Shown: positions 32,515 to 42,440, numbered from the stretch's first letter. The stretch is 64,000 nucleotides of DNA from Ruminococcus sp. (GCA_017470905.1 JAFUXL010000007.1:186001-250000), one strand, 5' to 3'. Notes: generated by a model from the letters alone, not told the origin. Numbers and translations are program-made.

Positions 32515-34494
32515 TCAGCCGTTTTCGAGCATTTCCCTTTCACGCTCGTCAATGGCATGAATAAGCTTTTTAACAGCCTCCTGAACCGTTGTGTTTTCAA
32601 GCTGTGTGGCAGCCATGGTCTGATGACCTCCGCCGCCGAGTTTTTCCATAATAAGCTGTACATTGACCGCACCGAGGGAACGTGCGGATATATTCGCCGT
32701 GCTTCCTGTCGCAAAAACCACAAACGATGCGTCAACCCCCGTTATTCCGAGAAGCTCGTCCGCAGCCTGCGGAGCGGCAATGCGTATATCGTCGCTCTTG
32801 AAATCTGCGGCGGCGATTGCGCAGTTTCCGTGGATTTTTGCGGCGGAAACTATCTGTGCCTTATGCTTGTAGGCATCGAACGAATTTGAAAAAAGCTGCT
32901 TGACCGCAACGGTATCCGCACCGTTTTTTCTCAGGAATGCGGCAGCTTCAAAAGTCCTGACACCCGTTCGCATTACGAAATTTTTCGTATCGAGCATAAT
33001 TCCCGCAAGCAGAGCCTCCGCATACCACGGAGCAAGCTTTGCGCCGTTTTCAAAGCGGAAATATTCAATTATCTCCGTAACCATTTCACAGGCGGAGGAG
33101 GCATACGGCTCGTGATGGAAGATTACCGCATCATCTATGAAATTGACCGTTTTTCTGTGGTGGTCTATGACAACCACGGATTTTGCCTTGTCATAAAGCT
33201 CACGGCTTTCGATTAAATTCTTGTTATGTGTATCCACAACTATGAGCAAATCGTTTTCGTTTATCATTGAAACAGCCTCGGAGGGGGGTATAAATACTCC
33301 CACTCCCATTTTCCGTTCAATGTAGTCTATGAGGTTTACGGCGAGGTTTTTAGACCTGTCAACGGCAATGCGGACATCAATGCCGAGCATCTGCACAGCC
33401 CCTGCCATACCGCACGAAGCACCCACGGAGTCGAGGTCGCCGAACCTGTGGCCCATGAGAAAAACTCTCCCCGAAGTGGTGATGACATCCTGCAAGGCAT
33501 TGGAGATAATTCTCGTCTTTGCCTTTGATTTTTTTTCGACACCCTTTGAGACACCGCCGAAGAAGCGGTAGCCGCTGTCGGTTTTTACGACAGCCTGGTC
33601 GCCGCCCCTGCCGAGAGCCATATCAAGGCACTGACGGGCTATTTCCTCGCTTTCCGCAAGAGTTGAAGCACCCTGACCGACACCTATCGAGAATGTAAGC
33701 TGATATTTGGATGCAATGGTTATCGACCTTGCGGAGTCGAGAATGCTGAATTTCTCCATTATAAGCTGGTCGAGGTGTTTTCTTTCGATTACGGCATAGA
33801 ATGTATCGGAGGATATTTTCTTGATAATGCCGTTCTGACCGTTCATAAACTGCTCGATGAGCTTTTCGGTTTCGACAGATGCCTGTGCCTTTTCGCTCTC
33901 CTTTGCGTTCTGCATTATGTCGTCATAGCTGTCTATTTCTATGATAACAACATTGGGGCTTGCCTCCTCGGAGCGTTTCCTTATATTGAACAGAGCTGTT
34001 TCGTCCTGAAAGTAAAGCACAAAGAAAACCATGTCATTTTCCTCGAAACGCTTTGAAAAGACCTTATATACTGCTCCGTTTATATGGCACTGCGCAGAGC
34101 CGTCAAGCTCAAGGGCGGCAAGGTTTATCTTTACGAAGCCCTCGAAATCAAGTCCGTAAAGCTCCGTATCAGGGCATATCTTTTCCGAAAACATATGATT
34201 GTACCATATAAAGCAGTTGTTGCTGTCGATGACGGCAATCGGGGAGGGCAGAGAGTTCATATATTCCGAGGTTGCGTTTTCAAGGTGTTCGTTCATTGAA
34301 GAAACGAATTTCATGACATTCACAGAGCTGCGCAGTATGAACACAAGTATCACCCCAGACAGGACAGCAGAAACTGTCATGGCGGCCATTCCGCATACAA
34401 AGCTGTATTTTGTCAGCAGTAAGGCTGTCAGGAAAGACAGGATAAACATGGCAACAACGGACAGCAGTAATGCAAGCGGATATTTTTTCTTCAC
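32515..34494 (-). CDS. gdpP: cyclic di-AMP phosphodiesterase GdpP
   Basis: Membrane protein that hydrolyses c-di-AMP, controlling cell-wall and potassium homeostasis. The 659-residue chain has two N-terminal helices (about 5-50), a PAS-like domain, a degenerate GGDEF domain and a DHH-DHHA1 phosphodiesterase module. The last has the FLMGHRFGDLDSVGA metal motif, VVIDHH and the C-terminal GGGGHQTMAATQ. The GTG at 34494 has AAAGGAG 6 nt upstream; an ATG 13 codons earlier has no ribosome site. First gene of gdpP-rplI-dnaB. Confidence 0.94.
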   Translation of the reverse strand: MKKKYPLALLLSVVAMFILSFLTALLLTKYSFVCGMAAMTVSAVLSGVILVFILRSSVNVMKFVSSMNEHLENATSEYMNSLPSPIAVIDSNNCFIWYNHMFSEKICPDTELYGLDFEGFVKINLAALELDGSAQCHINGAVYKVFSKRFEENDMVFFVLYFQDETALFNIRKRSEEASPNVVIIEIDSYDDIMQNAKESEKAQASVETEKLIEQFMNGQNGIIKKISSDTFYAVIERKHLDQLIMEKFSILDSARSITIASKYQLTFSIGVGQGASTLAESEEIARQCLDMALGRGGDQAVVKTDSGYRFFGGVSKGVEKKSKAKTRIISNALQDVITTSGRVFLMGHRFGDLDSVGASCGMAGAVQMLGIDVRIAVDRSKNLAVNLIDYIERKMGVGVFIPPSEAVSMINENDLLIVVDTHNKNLIESRELYDKAKSVVVIDHHRKTVNFIDDAVIFHHEPYASSACEMVTEIIEYFRFENGAKLAPWYAEALLAGIMLDTKNFVMRTGVRTFEAAAFLRKNGADTVAVKQLFSNSFDAYKHKAQIVSAAKIHGNCAIAAADFKSDDIRIAAPQAADELLGITGVDASFVVFATGSTANISARSLGAVNVQLIMEKLGGGGHQTMAATQLENTTVQEAVKKLIHAIDEREREMLENG

Positions 34495-34530
34495 TTTTTT
34501 CTCCTTTCTGTGCCTTTTTGTATATAATCC

Positions 34531-34622
34531 CATAAATGAGCATTTTAAAACAACGGTTTTATTTGCTCCCCCGCCGCAGACGGGGGAAACAGTGCTTTTT
34601 GCCGGAATTGCTCATTCATAAT
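34531..34622 (+). repeat. family 2 terminator-like hairpin repeat, copy c
   Basis: Starts AATGAGCATTTTAAAA and ends AATTGCTCATT, giving inverted GAGCA/TGCTC ends. The central hairpin CTCCCCCGCC/GACGGGGGAAAC is followed by AGTGCTTTTT. It lies between the RNase J and gdpP genes. Confidence 0.75.
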
Positions 34623-34671
34623 ATAAATTGTATAATCCTTAATCTTCCCGTGTCAGGTCTCCGGTTTTCGG

Positions 34672-36486
34672 TCAGGTTTCCATTATTATGGGCAGTATCA
34701 TGGGACTGCGCTTGGTTTTCTGGTATATATAATCCGAAAGAGCGTCCTTCATCTTGCCTTTAAGGGTATTCCATTCCCTTAGTTCGCTGTATGAGCAGGC
34801 GGCAAGGGTATTGCTGAGTACGTTCTTAGCCTGAACGATTAATTCCTCCGACTCTCTCACATAGACAAATCCCCTTGAAATTATGTCGGGACCTGCGATT
34901 ATTTCGTTTGTCGTCCTCTCGATGCCTATTACTATTATAATAAGACCGTCCTGAGCGAGGTGCTTTCTGTCACGCAGCACTATAGAGCCTACATCGCCCA
35001 CGCCCAGACCGTCAACGAGTACTCTGCCGGAGGGAACCTGCGAAACTATCTTCATGGTAAGGCCGTCCGTTTCGATGACGTTTCCGATTTCGGCAATGAT
35101 TACATTTTTTTCGGGTATTCCCATTTGCAGAGCGAGGTCGCCGTGTTTTTTCAGGTGCTTGTATTCGCCGTGTACGGGGATAAAGAATTTGGGCTTTGTA
35201 AGGGCGAGCATGAGTTTAAGCTCCTCCTGACAGGCATGACCCGAAACGTGAACCTCATACATAGCCTCATAGACTACCTCTGCGCCCGACTTCATGAGTT
35301 CATTTACCACACGGGTCACGAATTTTTCGTTTCCGGGTATAGGAGTTGCGGAAATTATTATGAAATCCATCGGGGTTATGACCACTTTTCTGTGGTCGTT
35401 CATAGCCATTCTTGTGAGGGCGGACATAGGCTCGCCCTGACTTCCCGTAGTGATGAGGACAATTCTCTCATTTTCGTAGCGGCTCATAAGCTCAATGTCA
35501 ATCATTATGCCGTCGGGTACTTTGAGATAGCCGAGTTCTATTGCGGTATTTATGACATTCACCATACTTCTGCCGAAAACGGCGACTTTTCTGCCGTATC
35601 TCTGTGCGCAGTTGATAATCTGCTGTACACGGTGAATATTTGAAGAGAATGTAGCAATGATAATTCTCTTGCCCTCACCCTTTTTGAAAAGCCTGTCGAA
35701 GGACTCACCGACAGTTCTCTCGGAATGAGTATATCCGGGTCTTTCGGCATTTGTCGAGTCAGCCATGAGAGCGAGAACGCCCTTGCTGCCGAGTTCGCCG
35801 AAGCGTGCGAGGTCGATTATATTGCCGTCAATGGGCGAATAATCCACCTTGAAATCTCCCGTATGGACGATAACTCCGGCAGGGGTATGGATTGCCATTC
35901 CCACGGAGTCGGGTATAGAGTGATTTACCTTGATAAATTCTACAGCCATACAGCCCATTTTGACGGTTTTTTTCGGTTCGACAATATTAAGGCTTACCTT
36001 GCCGAAAAGCCCCTGTTCCCTGAGCTTGCCCTCTATGAGACCGATTGTCAGCCTTGTGGCATATACGGGGACGTTTACTTTTTTGAGGAGATATGCAAGA
36101 CCGCCGATATGGTCCTCATGGCCGTGTGTGATGACAATGCCCCTTATCTTGTCGGCATTGCGCTCAACGTAGGTAAAATCGGGGATAACTATGTCAACTC
36201 CGGGCATATCCGCATCGGGAAAAGCAAGACCGCAGTCGAGAATGAACATATCGTTTGAACATTCAAAGACGGTCATATTCTTGCCTATTTCGTTAAGACC
36301 GCCGAGAGGGATTATTCTTACGGGCGTATGCTTTGTCTCCCTGGGCTTTCTGCCCTTTTTGACGGTTTCGGTCGGAGTATTTTCGGGGGGATTGTCGGGA
36401 GTGGTTTTCTTTTTGTAATATCTTTTTCTCTGCGGAGCAGGCGAAGAGTTCCTGTTCATTTTTGCCGATGTATCTTTTTCGTTCAC
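34672..36486 (-). CDS. ribonuclease J
   Basis: Metallo-beta-lactamase/beta-CASP ribonuclease with endo- and 5'-exonuclease activity, central to mRNA decay and rRNA maturation in Firmicutes. The 604-residue chain has the metal motif HGHEDH at 121-126. An unusually basic, Pro/Lys-rich extension of about 50 residues (KKTTPDNPPENTP and around) precedes it. The GTG at 36486 is preceded by GAGG 7 nt upstream. It is monocistronic with a perfect promoter at 36702-36730. Whether it is J1 or J2 cannot be decided from one copy. Confidence 0.93.
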   Translation of the reverse strand: MNEKDTSAKMNRNSSPAPQRKRYYKKKTTPDNPPENTPTETVKKGRKPRETKHTPVRIIPLGGLNEIGKNMTVFECSNDMFILDCGLAFPDADMPGVDIVIPDFTYVERNADKIRGIVITHGHEDHIGGLAYLLKKVNVPVYATRLTIGLIEGKLREQGLFGKVSLNIVEPKKTVKMGCMAVEFIKVNHSIPDSVGMAIHTPAGVIVHTGDFKVDYSPIDGNIIDLARFGELGSKGVLALMADSTNAERPGYTHSERTVGESFDRLFKKGEGKRIIIATFSSNIHRVQQIINCAQRYGRKVAVFGRSMVNVINTAIELGYLKVPDGIMIDIELMSRYENERIVLITTGSQGEPMSALTRMAMNDHRKVVITPMDFIIISATPIPGNEKFVTRVVNELMKSGAEVVYEAMYEVHVSGHACQEELKLMLALTKPKFFIPVHGEYKHLKKHGDLALQMGIPEKNVIIAEIGNVIETDGLTMKIVSQVPSGRVLVDGLGVGDVGSIVLRDRKHLAQDGLIIIVIGIERTTNEIIAGPDIISRGFVYVRESEELIVQAKNVLSNTLAACSYSELREWNTLKGKMKDALSDYIYQKTKRSPMILPIIMET

Positions 36487-36701
36487 TTTATAACCTCACT
36501 TTCATGGATATGGAAGGCACAAGGCGTTCATGTGCAGTTCCGTAAAAACGTATGGAGCAATCCGGAGTGCAGAATACACTGTAAAGAGAGAGCATAAATG
36601 CAAAGTAAAGCTTTTAAATAATATTACAGTTATTATCCGGATTGAAAAATATATCTTAATGGCTTGCCGCCAAAAAAGCCGAAAATAAATAATACAATTT
36701 T

Positions 36702-36730
36702 ATTATACTAAAAAAGCGGACAAATGTCAA
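36702..36730 (-). promoter_or_regulatory. promoter of the RNase J gene
   Basis: TTGACA (36725-36730) and TATAAT (36702-36707) on the minus strand with a 17-nt spacer. It lies about 215 nt upstream of the start, so the mRNA has a long 5' leader. Confidence 0.88.
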
Positions 36731-36745
36731 TAGAAACGAAATCAA

Positions 36746-36810
36746 TTTTATATTTTTTCTTTGCTTGCCCGTCAACGGGGGAAACGGTATTTTTTGTTAA
36801 AAAATTATAT
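36746..36810 (+). repeat. family 2 terminator-like hairpin repeat, copy d (partial)
   Basis: Short copy: TTTTATATTTTTTCT, then the hairpin TGCCCGTCAACGGGGGAAAC and GTATTTTTTG. It is directly upstream of the RNase J promoter on the opposite strand. Confidence 0.55.
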
Positions 36811-38271
36811 CAGTCTGCTGCTTTTGCTTTCGAGGGAATATTCCATTATTTCCGCAAGCTTTTTTGCGTCCCCGACATATATTGCTTTTATGCGGAAGCG
36901 TGAATGCGTTTCTCCGCAGAACCAGAAGATTATATCGCATTTTCTGCTTATTTTCTGAAAAATATTCTGATGTATCTCAAATTTTATCATGTGATTTCTC
37001 TCTGCAATGACAGTATGGAATTTATTTATTTTTGAGCATCTGAAAACTATCTTACCATCGTATACGGAAACGCCGCTTGTCAGCAGAGCCGCCGTCTTTA
37101 CGGCTATCAGCCATACGCAGGGTATTTCGAGCATCACGGCGGTGAAGAACGAAAGCTCCGCAAACTGCGGAAAAAATCTGTCCGACAGATACCGCAGCGG
37201 AAAAATCACGGCGGTGAGTATAAGGGGCTGGCATATATAAGTCCACCAGCTTGAAAGTCTCGGTCTGAAATCGGGCATAAGCCTGTCCGAAATGCCCATT
37301 TTTTCAAGACCACTGATATTTTTTTCAAGCTTTATCGGAAAAATCACAGGAAGATACTGCGAGTCCGACCCAAATCCCGCACAGCTTACGTTTACGGTTA
37401 CTGCGCCTGCGATTTTCATTATGAGGTTCTGGCGCAGGTCGATATAATTTATATGCGGACATTTTATCCTGTATACTCTCCTGTTTGTAAGACCGCAGGT
37501 GACGCTTATGCAGCTGTTGTCCGACTCTATATGAAACATTGAGTATCTGAGCAGGTTCATTGCAAACGACAGAAGCCATGCAGATATGAAAATAACTCCC
37601 ACGGCTACGGCGGCGGTGGGTATGCCTATCAGGAGCTTGCTGTTAATCATTTCGGTGGTTTCGGTTATTCTTGCAAGCGATGCGGAAATTATATCATGCG
37701 CTATGCTTCCGCCCTTTACGAAAAATGTCGCCACGTATACAACTCCCGAAAATCCGCTTGAAAAAAGGAATGAAAAGAGTATTACGGAGAGCATATCGGG
37801 CTTTTCTATCTCCTTGTTGAGGTTTTCGGTGTTTACATCGGGCATATATTTCATTATTTCGTCACAGACTTTTTTGGTTATGAGCAGCTTCATGTCGGAA
37901 TTTTTGAAAAATCCCGAACGTGTGTCGCAGCTAAGTCTTACACCGTTGAAGGGCATGAGGTACATGGGATATTCTGCGGTTGCGACACTTATATTATTTA
38001 TCGGAATTGATGTTTTTATCTTTATGATAATTCCCTCTTTGTGAACTATGGCATTTTCGTCAATGTCTATAGTAGAAAAATGCCACTTTACAAAGCCGAA
38101 AATAAGGATAGCACCTATCACGGCGAGGTCGAACCATGCGCCCTTTATCCAGACATATAAATCGTATGCATTGAAATGCAGAACCGTAAAGCCTCTTATC
38201 AGGGGGAAAATAAGCAGCCATATGTTTTTCATTGAATATTTCAGCACTTTAAGCGGATGTTCGTGGTACAT
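36805..38271 (-). CDS. bPH2-domain membrane protein, YdbT-like
   Basis: A 488-residue integral membrane protein with several hydrophobic pairs separated by three soluble segments that match the bacterial PH (bPH2) pattern of YdbT. Each begins near helix pairs such as VIGAILIFGFVKWHF. YdbT/YdbS pairs are of unknown function; in Bacillus YdbST affects resistance to some bacteriocins. It follows the YdbS-like gene with 1 nt between the stop and the ATG at 38271, and a GGGAG ribosome site lies inside that gene, so the two are co-translated. Confidence 0.85.
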   Translation of the reverse strand: MYHEHPLKVLKYSMKNIWLLIFPLIRGFTVLHFNAYDLYVWIKGAWFDLAVIGAILIFGFVKWHFSTIDIDENAIVHKEGIIIKIKTSIPINNISVATAEYPMYLMPFNGVRLSCDTRSGFFKNSDMKLLITKKVCDEIMKYMPDVNTENLNKEIEKPDMLSVILFSFLFSSGFSGVVYVATFFVKGGSIAHDIISASLARITETTEMINSKLLIGIPTAAVAVGVIFISAWLLSFAMNLLRYSMFHIESDNSCISVTCGLTNRRVYRIKCPHINYIDLRQNLIMKIAGAVTVNVSCAGFGSDSQYLPVIFPIKLEKNISGLEKMGISDRLMPDFRPRLSSWWTYICQPLILTAVIFPLRYLSDRFFPQFAELSFFTAVMLEIPCVWLIAVKTAALLTSGVSVYDGKIVFRCSKINKFHTVIAERNHMIKFEIHQNIFQKISRKCDIIFWFCGETHSRFRIKAIYVGDAKKLAEIMEYSLESKSSRLI

Positions 38272-38272
38272 A

Positions 38273-38713
38273 TCATATCTCCCTCATGCTGTTGGTACGG
38301 GTGGTTTTAAGTATTTCAACGGTGTCCTGTCTGCTTAGAAAATCAAGGCGGAGCTGTCCGCCGTAGACAAAGAATACTATGAAATTGAAGCCTGTATATT
38401 GCGAAAGCGGAGTATTTATAACCGCCGTATACTGTATCGAGTCAAATCTTACGGACTGGTGGGTTCTCACGAGAACTCCGCTGTGCTTGATTACCTCCGT
38501 GGAGGTGGTCTCATAGCTGAGAGAGGATATATACAGCGGAAAGTACACGAACATTATAAATATTGCCGTTGTTATTATAAAAATTATAACTATAAAAAAC
38601 AGAAATTCGATAGTTATATACATTTTTGCGGCGACGGCGAGAATTATCGAAGCGGCAGCCGATACAATCCTTATAGTTAAAAGACCTTTTCGGTCGGGCT
38701 TGTATTTTTTCAA
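38273..38713 (-). CDS. bPH2-domain membrane protein, YdbS-like
   Basis: A 146-residue membrane protein with two N-terminal helices (about 13-32 and 37-58) followed by one bPH2 domain with the typical IKHSGVLVRTHQSVRFDSIQ segment. The TTG at 38713 is accepted because a GGAGGAG ribosome site precedes it and the N-terminus MKKYKPDRKG fits. The pair arrangement with the YdbT-like gene supports the call. No clear promoter was found in the 320-nt gap upstream, which is largely filled by a family 2 repeat. Confidence 0.82.
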   Translation of the reverse strand: MKKYKPDRKGLLTIRIVSAAASIILAVAAKMYITIEFLFFIVIIFIITTAIFIMFVYFPLYISSLSYETTSTEVIKHSGVLVRTHQSVRFDSIQYTAVINTPLSQYTGFNFIVFFVYGGQLRLDFLSRQDTVEILKTTRTNSMREI

Positions 38714-38745
38714 AAAACTCCTCCTTGTTTCGTGAATGAACGGTT

Positions 38746-38885
38746 TAAAATAATTTACAAAAATTTTTATATCTTGCCTGTGTTCCTACGCCGCAGGCTG
38801 AGGGAAGATTGCTTTTTATTATACTTTTCTGTATATTATCACAGATAATTTTAAATCTGCTCAGTCACAGCTTGTTCTTAATTTT
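38746..38885 (+). repeat. family 2 terminator-like hairpin repeat, copy e
   Basis: About 140 nt. AATAATTTACAAAAATTTTT, then a hairpin of TGTTCC-TACGCCGCAGG arms and GAGGGAAG, an AT-rich tract with GTATATTATCA, and right end TTTTAAATCTGCTCAGTCA. The remaining gap up to 39034 is AT-rich, without a recognisable riboswitch. Confidence 0.72.
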
Positions 38886-39034
38886 CATGTGCGGTAATAT
38901 AATCAAATATATTATATCACAAAGAAAAGAAAAAGTACAGTATATTATTAATTTTTAAAAATTAATTTATCGTTTTCGGGCGGAAAATATTGATTTAACG
39001 CAGATGAAAAATTATTGCGCAAAAGGGGCTTAAT

Positions 39035-40276
39035 ATGTATGAGATACTTACGGAGATAAATAATTTCATATGGGGCGGCGGTCTTATATTCCTCCTGCTC
39101 TCAACGGGTCTTTTATATACCGTCAGGCTTAAATTCATACAGCTGCGTATGCCGCTGTTTCTGTGGAAAAGCATTGGTTCACGGGAAAGCAACAAGGGAA
39201 TTTCGCAGTTCAAAACGGTCTGTATGTCGCTCGGAACGTCAATGGGGACGGGTAATATCACGGGCGCAGCCGCAGCGGTTACGGTCGGCGGAGCAGGTGC
39301 GGTGTTCTGGATGTGGGTGTCGGCTTTCCTCGGAATGGCGATTGTATATGCCGAAAACAGCCTGTCCGTTATATTCGGCGGCGAAGGCTCACCGGGTTCG
39401 TTCGCATATATCGAAAAGGGCTTTAAAAGCCGTATAATTGCCGTAATATTTGCGGTATTCTGCATATTCTGTTCGTTCGGAATGGGCGGAATGGTTCAGG
39501 TCAATGCCTTTGCGGAAAGTCTTTCCGTATATTATATAAATAAATACACGGCGGCATTGATTATATTTTTGATTATATTATCCGTTGTATCAGGCGGAGC
39601 AAAGCGAATAAGCACGGCGGCGCAGTATCTCATGCCTGCGGCATCGTTATTTTACACTGTCCTGTGCATAGCGGTCATGATAAAATTCAGGGGAAATATA
39701 CTCCCCTCGTTTTCGGCGATATTCCGTGAAGCGTTCGGTATACGTCAGGCGGCCGGAGGAGGTATCGGCTATGCGGTTTCGGTCGGCATACGCAGGGGAA
39801 TATTCTCGAACGAGGCAGGTCTGGGGAGTTCGCCAATACTTCACAGTGCCGCAGAGAGCGACAGTCCGCAGACACAGGGAATGTGGAGCATGTTTGAGGT
39901 ATTTTTCGATACCTGCATATGCTGTACGCTGACTGCGCTCGCCGTACTCTGTTCGGGTCAGGGGGATATAATGTCAATATGCCGCATGATGCTCGGAAAA
40001 ATCGGGGAGCCTTTTCTCATGGCAGAAATGGGAGTGTTTTCGTTCTGCACGGTAATCGGCTGGTATTACTGCGGAGAGAGCGCATATAAATACATATTCG
40101 GAAAGAAAAAAAGCATGATATTCTGCATAATATTCTCCCTTGCGGCGGCATCGGGTGCGGTCGGGGGAATGAAAGAAATCTGGACATTATCAGATATATT
40201 CAACGGACTTATGATAATACCGAACATATGCGCACTGATAATTCTATGTGACAAAGTGAAAAATAAATATGTATAA
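39035..40276 (+). CDS. alanine/glycine:cation symporter (AGCS family)
   Basis: A 413-residue transporter with about ten membrane helices that imports alanine or glycine with Na+ or H+. Family landmarks: FKTVCMSLGTSMGTGNITGAAA near residue 65, GVFSNEAGLGSS-type segment (RGIFSNEAGLGSSPI) near 265, and the helix-rich C-terminus. It is shorter than the usual 440-480 residues, mostly at the N- and C-ends, but no break is seen. The ribosome site AAGGGG precedes the ATG. It stands alone, upstream of a family 1 repeat. Confidence 0.9.
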   Translation: MYEILTEINNFIWGGGLIFLLLSTGLLYTVRLKFIQLRMPLFLWKSIGSRESNKGISQFKTVCMSLGTSMGTGNITGAAAAVTVGGAGAVFWMWVSAFLGMAIVYAENSLSVIFGGEGSPGSFAYIEKGFKSRIIAVIFAVFCIFCSFGMGGMVQVNAFAESLSVYYINKYTAALIIFLIILSVVSGGAKRISTAAQYLMPAASLFYTVLCIAVMIKFRGNILPSFSAIFREAFGIRQAAGGGIGYAVSVGIRRGIFSNEAGLGSSPILHSAAESDSPQTQGMWSMFEVFFDTCICCTLTALAVLCSGQGDIMSICRMMLGKIGEPFLMAEMGVFSFCTVIGWYYCGESAYKYIFGKKKSMIFCIIFSLAAASGAVGGMKEIWTLSDIFNGLMIIPNICALIILCDKVKNKYV

Positions 40277-40317
40277 ATTTCCCTTAACTGTAAATAATAA
40301 ACTCATAAGAAAATAAG

Positions 40318-40412
40318 AGGAAATTTTTGCCCTTGTGCCGTGAGTGAACGTAACGTAGTGAAGTGAACGGAGGCACAAGCCGCAAAAGGCAAAAATTGAC
40401 GATTTTAAATTG
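40318..40412 (+). repeat. family 1 nested-hairpin repeat, copy f
   Basis: The outer stem AATTTTTGCC (40322-40331) pairs with GGCAAAAATT (40388-40397). The inner stem CTTGTGCC (40332-40339) pairs with GGCACAAG (40372-40379). The tail GACGATTTTAAAT at 40398-40410 is followed by the leader of the phosphohexomutase-like gene. Confidence 0.86.
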
Positions 40413-40434
40413 ATTTTAAATAAGGAGTTTTGTT

Positions 40435-41478
40435 ATGGGTTATGTTGGCGAAAATAATTATTTCAGTTTCCGTGACGGCGGCTGCGAGGGAAAGAACGGT
40501 CATTCCATAGATACCACGGGTGCGGCATATCTGGGGAGGGTTCTTTCGGGGCTGTTCGGCAGGTTCAGCATAGGCTGCGGAGGATTTGAAAATCTTCCTC
40601 TGGTTTATTCGCTCTGCGGAGGAATATCGGAGTGCGGAAAAGATGTATATATCTGCGAAAATACGGACATACCATCATTTGTATTCGGCTGTCCGCTTAT
40701 ATCTGCGGATTGCGGAATATATGTGCGTGACGGAAAAATAATATTCTATGACAGAAACGGTTTTATCTTCCCCGATGTGCGCCTCATTGAGATAATGAAC
40801 GGCAAGCCTGCGAAAAAATCCGAAAAATGCGGCAGAATATCTTCACTGACATCATTCCGTGACATATATATAAATAATATAGCCGACAGTCTGAATATAT
40901 CATCTGCGATGCCTGCCGGGATAAGCTGCGGAGACAGGGCGGTCAGGTCGCTGTGGTTCGAATTTTTCACAGGCGATGACGATGAACTGATTTTTCAAAT
41001 ATCGAACGACGGCAGCAGGGTCAATGCATATTCAAACGAATACGGCTTTATTCCGTATGAAAAATTAATATTAATCTACGCAGTCATGCACAACAAAAAC
41101 AGCACAGTCTATCTCCCTTGGGATATACACTATGCCGCAGACTATATCGAAAAGCTTAATGTAAAAAGATTTGATTATAACGATATGCCGCCGCAGGCTG
41201 TAGGGCAGAGGTTTTTAAAGGACGCTCTATATATGTGTACGCATATAGCCGAAAACAGGTATTCCCTCGGCAGGATAATGAAAGAAATCCCCTCCATTGC
41301 GGCGGCAAGACGTGATATAGTTTCGGACTCGGAAACATCGGGCAAGGTGATTGAAAGCGAAAACGGCAGAATTATCCTCAAAAGAAGCGGAAAAAACAGA
41401 ATATCCCTCACGGCACAGGCATATTCCTCCGAGACAGCCGCAGAATTATGCTCGCAGTGGGCTGAAAAGCTAAGATGA
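40435..41478 (+). CDS. degenerate phosphohexomutase-like protein
   Basis: A 347-residue protein whose layout recalls alpha-D-phosphohexomutases. An N-terminal FRDGG (12-16) sits where FGTxGxRG is expected. A segment around VRDGKIIFYDRNG (97-109) lies where TASHNP-type active Ser loops occur. NDGSRV (191-196) sits where the metal loop DGDGDR is expected, and a C-terminal domain follows. The catalytic Ser and the metal Asp set are not seen, and about 100 residues of the usual ~450 are missing. AAGGAG precedes the ATG. Convergent with manA, a sugar-phosphate enzyme. It is probably a non-catalytic relative; I am unsure of the family. Confidence 0.5.
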   Translation: MGYVGENNYFSFRDGGCEGKNGHSIDTTGAAYLGRVLSGLFGRFSIGCGGFENLPLVYSLCGGISECGKDVYICENTDIPSFVFGCPLISADCGIYVRDGKIIFYDRNGFIFPDVRLIEIMNGKPAKKSEKCGRISSLTSFRDIYINNIADSLNISSAMPAGISCGDRAVRSLWFEFFTGDDDELIFQISNDGSRVNAYSNEYGFIPYEKLILIYAVMHNKNSTVYLPWDIHYAADYIEKLNVKRFDYNDMPPQAVGQRFLKDALYMCTHIAENRYSLGRIMKEIPSIAAARRDIVSDSETSGKVIESENGRIILKRSGKNRISLTAQAYSSETAAELCSQWAEKLR

Positions 41479-42417
41479 TATGATTAAAATTTCGGCATTG
41501 CCGTGAATTTCGGCATTTTCGGAATATGCCGCTGCGAATATGCAGTCTCCCTTTTTAAAGTTGATTATATTATCGTTTTCGGATATAGTTCCGCCGCCGT
41601 CCGTGCAGAGGATTATTTTAAAGCTTTTAATATCCGATATGAGGGTGAAGCTGTTTTTTAAATCAAGCTTTTTAACCGTGAAATAAGCACATTCGCAGAG
41701 CGTTTGAAGCGAATAGCCTGTGGTATTTAATTTATCGCCGTAGGGGATATATCCCGGAGCAGGCATTAAATTCATAACATCGAGAGCCTTTTCTATATGC
41801 AGCGGACGGGGATTGCCGTCCTTGTCCGTGCGGTTGTAGTCATATATGCGGTAGGTCAGATTTGAGCTTTGCTGTATTTCGGCAACGAGAACGCCCTTGC
41901 CTATCGCATGGACAGTCCCCGCAGGAATGAAGAAAACATCGCCCTTTCTGACGGGGATTTTTTTAAGCTTTTCGATTATATCTCCGCTTATCAGTGATTT
42001 TTCGATTTCGCTTTTTGTATAATTTTTATCGAAACCGTATATAAGGCATGAATTTTCGTCTGCATCGAGGACGTACCACATTTCGGTCTTGCCGTTCTGA
42101 TTTTCATGAAGCATGGCATATTCGTCATCGGGGTGAACCTGCACGGAGAGGTTATCAGCCGCATCAATCAGCTTTATGAGCAGAGGCATACCGTCTTTGT
42201 TATTCGTTCCGCAGTATTCGGGGTGCAGGCTGAGGATATTTTTAAGTGTTTTACCCGAAAATTCTCCCTCGTCCGCAGTGCTTTCGCCGTCGGGGTGTAC
42301 GGAGCATTCCCATGTTTCAGCGAGAGGGGAGAGGGGGATATTTTTGCCGTATTCGTTTTTGAGGCGGCAGCCGCCCCAGATATAGTCTTTTCCGACAGGT
42401 TTGAGTTTAAATATCAT
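41470..42417 (-). CDS. manA: mannose-6-phosphate isomerase, class I
   Basis: Zinc-dependent isomerase linking fructose-6-phosphate and mannose-6-phosphate for use or synthesis of mannose-containing glycans. The 315-residue chain has the metal-binding VQVHPDD motif (about 95-101) and the GTVHAIGKG motif (about 168-176). An AAAGGA ribosome site precedes the ATG. It overlaps the convergent phosphohexomutase-like gene by 9 nt at the stops. Small type of Firmicutes ManA. Confidence 0.95.
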   Translation of the reverse strand: MIFKLKPVGKDYIWGGCRLKNEYGKNIPLSPLAETWECSVHPDGESTADEGEFSGKTLKNILSLHPEYCGTNNKDGMPLLIKLIDAADNLSVQVHPDDEYAMLHENQNGKTEMWYVLDADENSCLIYGFDKNYTKSEIEKSLISGDIIEKLKKIPVRKGDVFFIPAGTVHAIGKGVLVAEIQQSSNLTYRIYDYNRTDKDGNPRPLHIEKALDVMNLMPAPGYIPYGDKLNTTGYSLQTLCECAYFTVKKLDLKNSFTLISDIKSFKIILCTDGGGTISENDNIINFKKGDCIFAAAYSENAEIHGNAEILIISS

Positions 42418-42440
42418 AAAAAATCCTTTCGCATACAGAA

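Noticed and set aside
38886-39034. Glycine riboswitch before the AGCS symporter
   Set aside because: The region is AT-rich and no conserved glycine-aptamer segments were seen.
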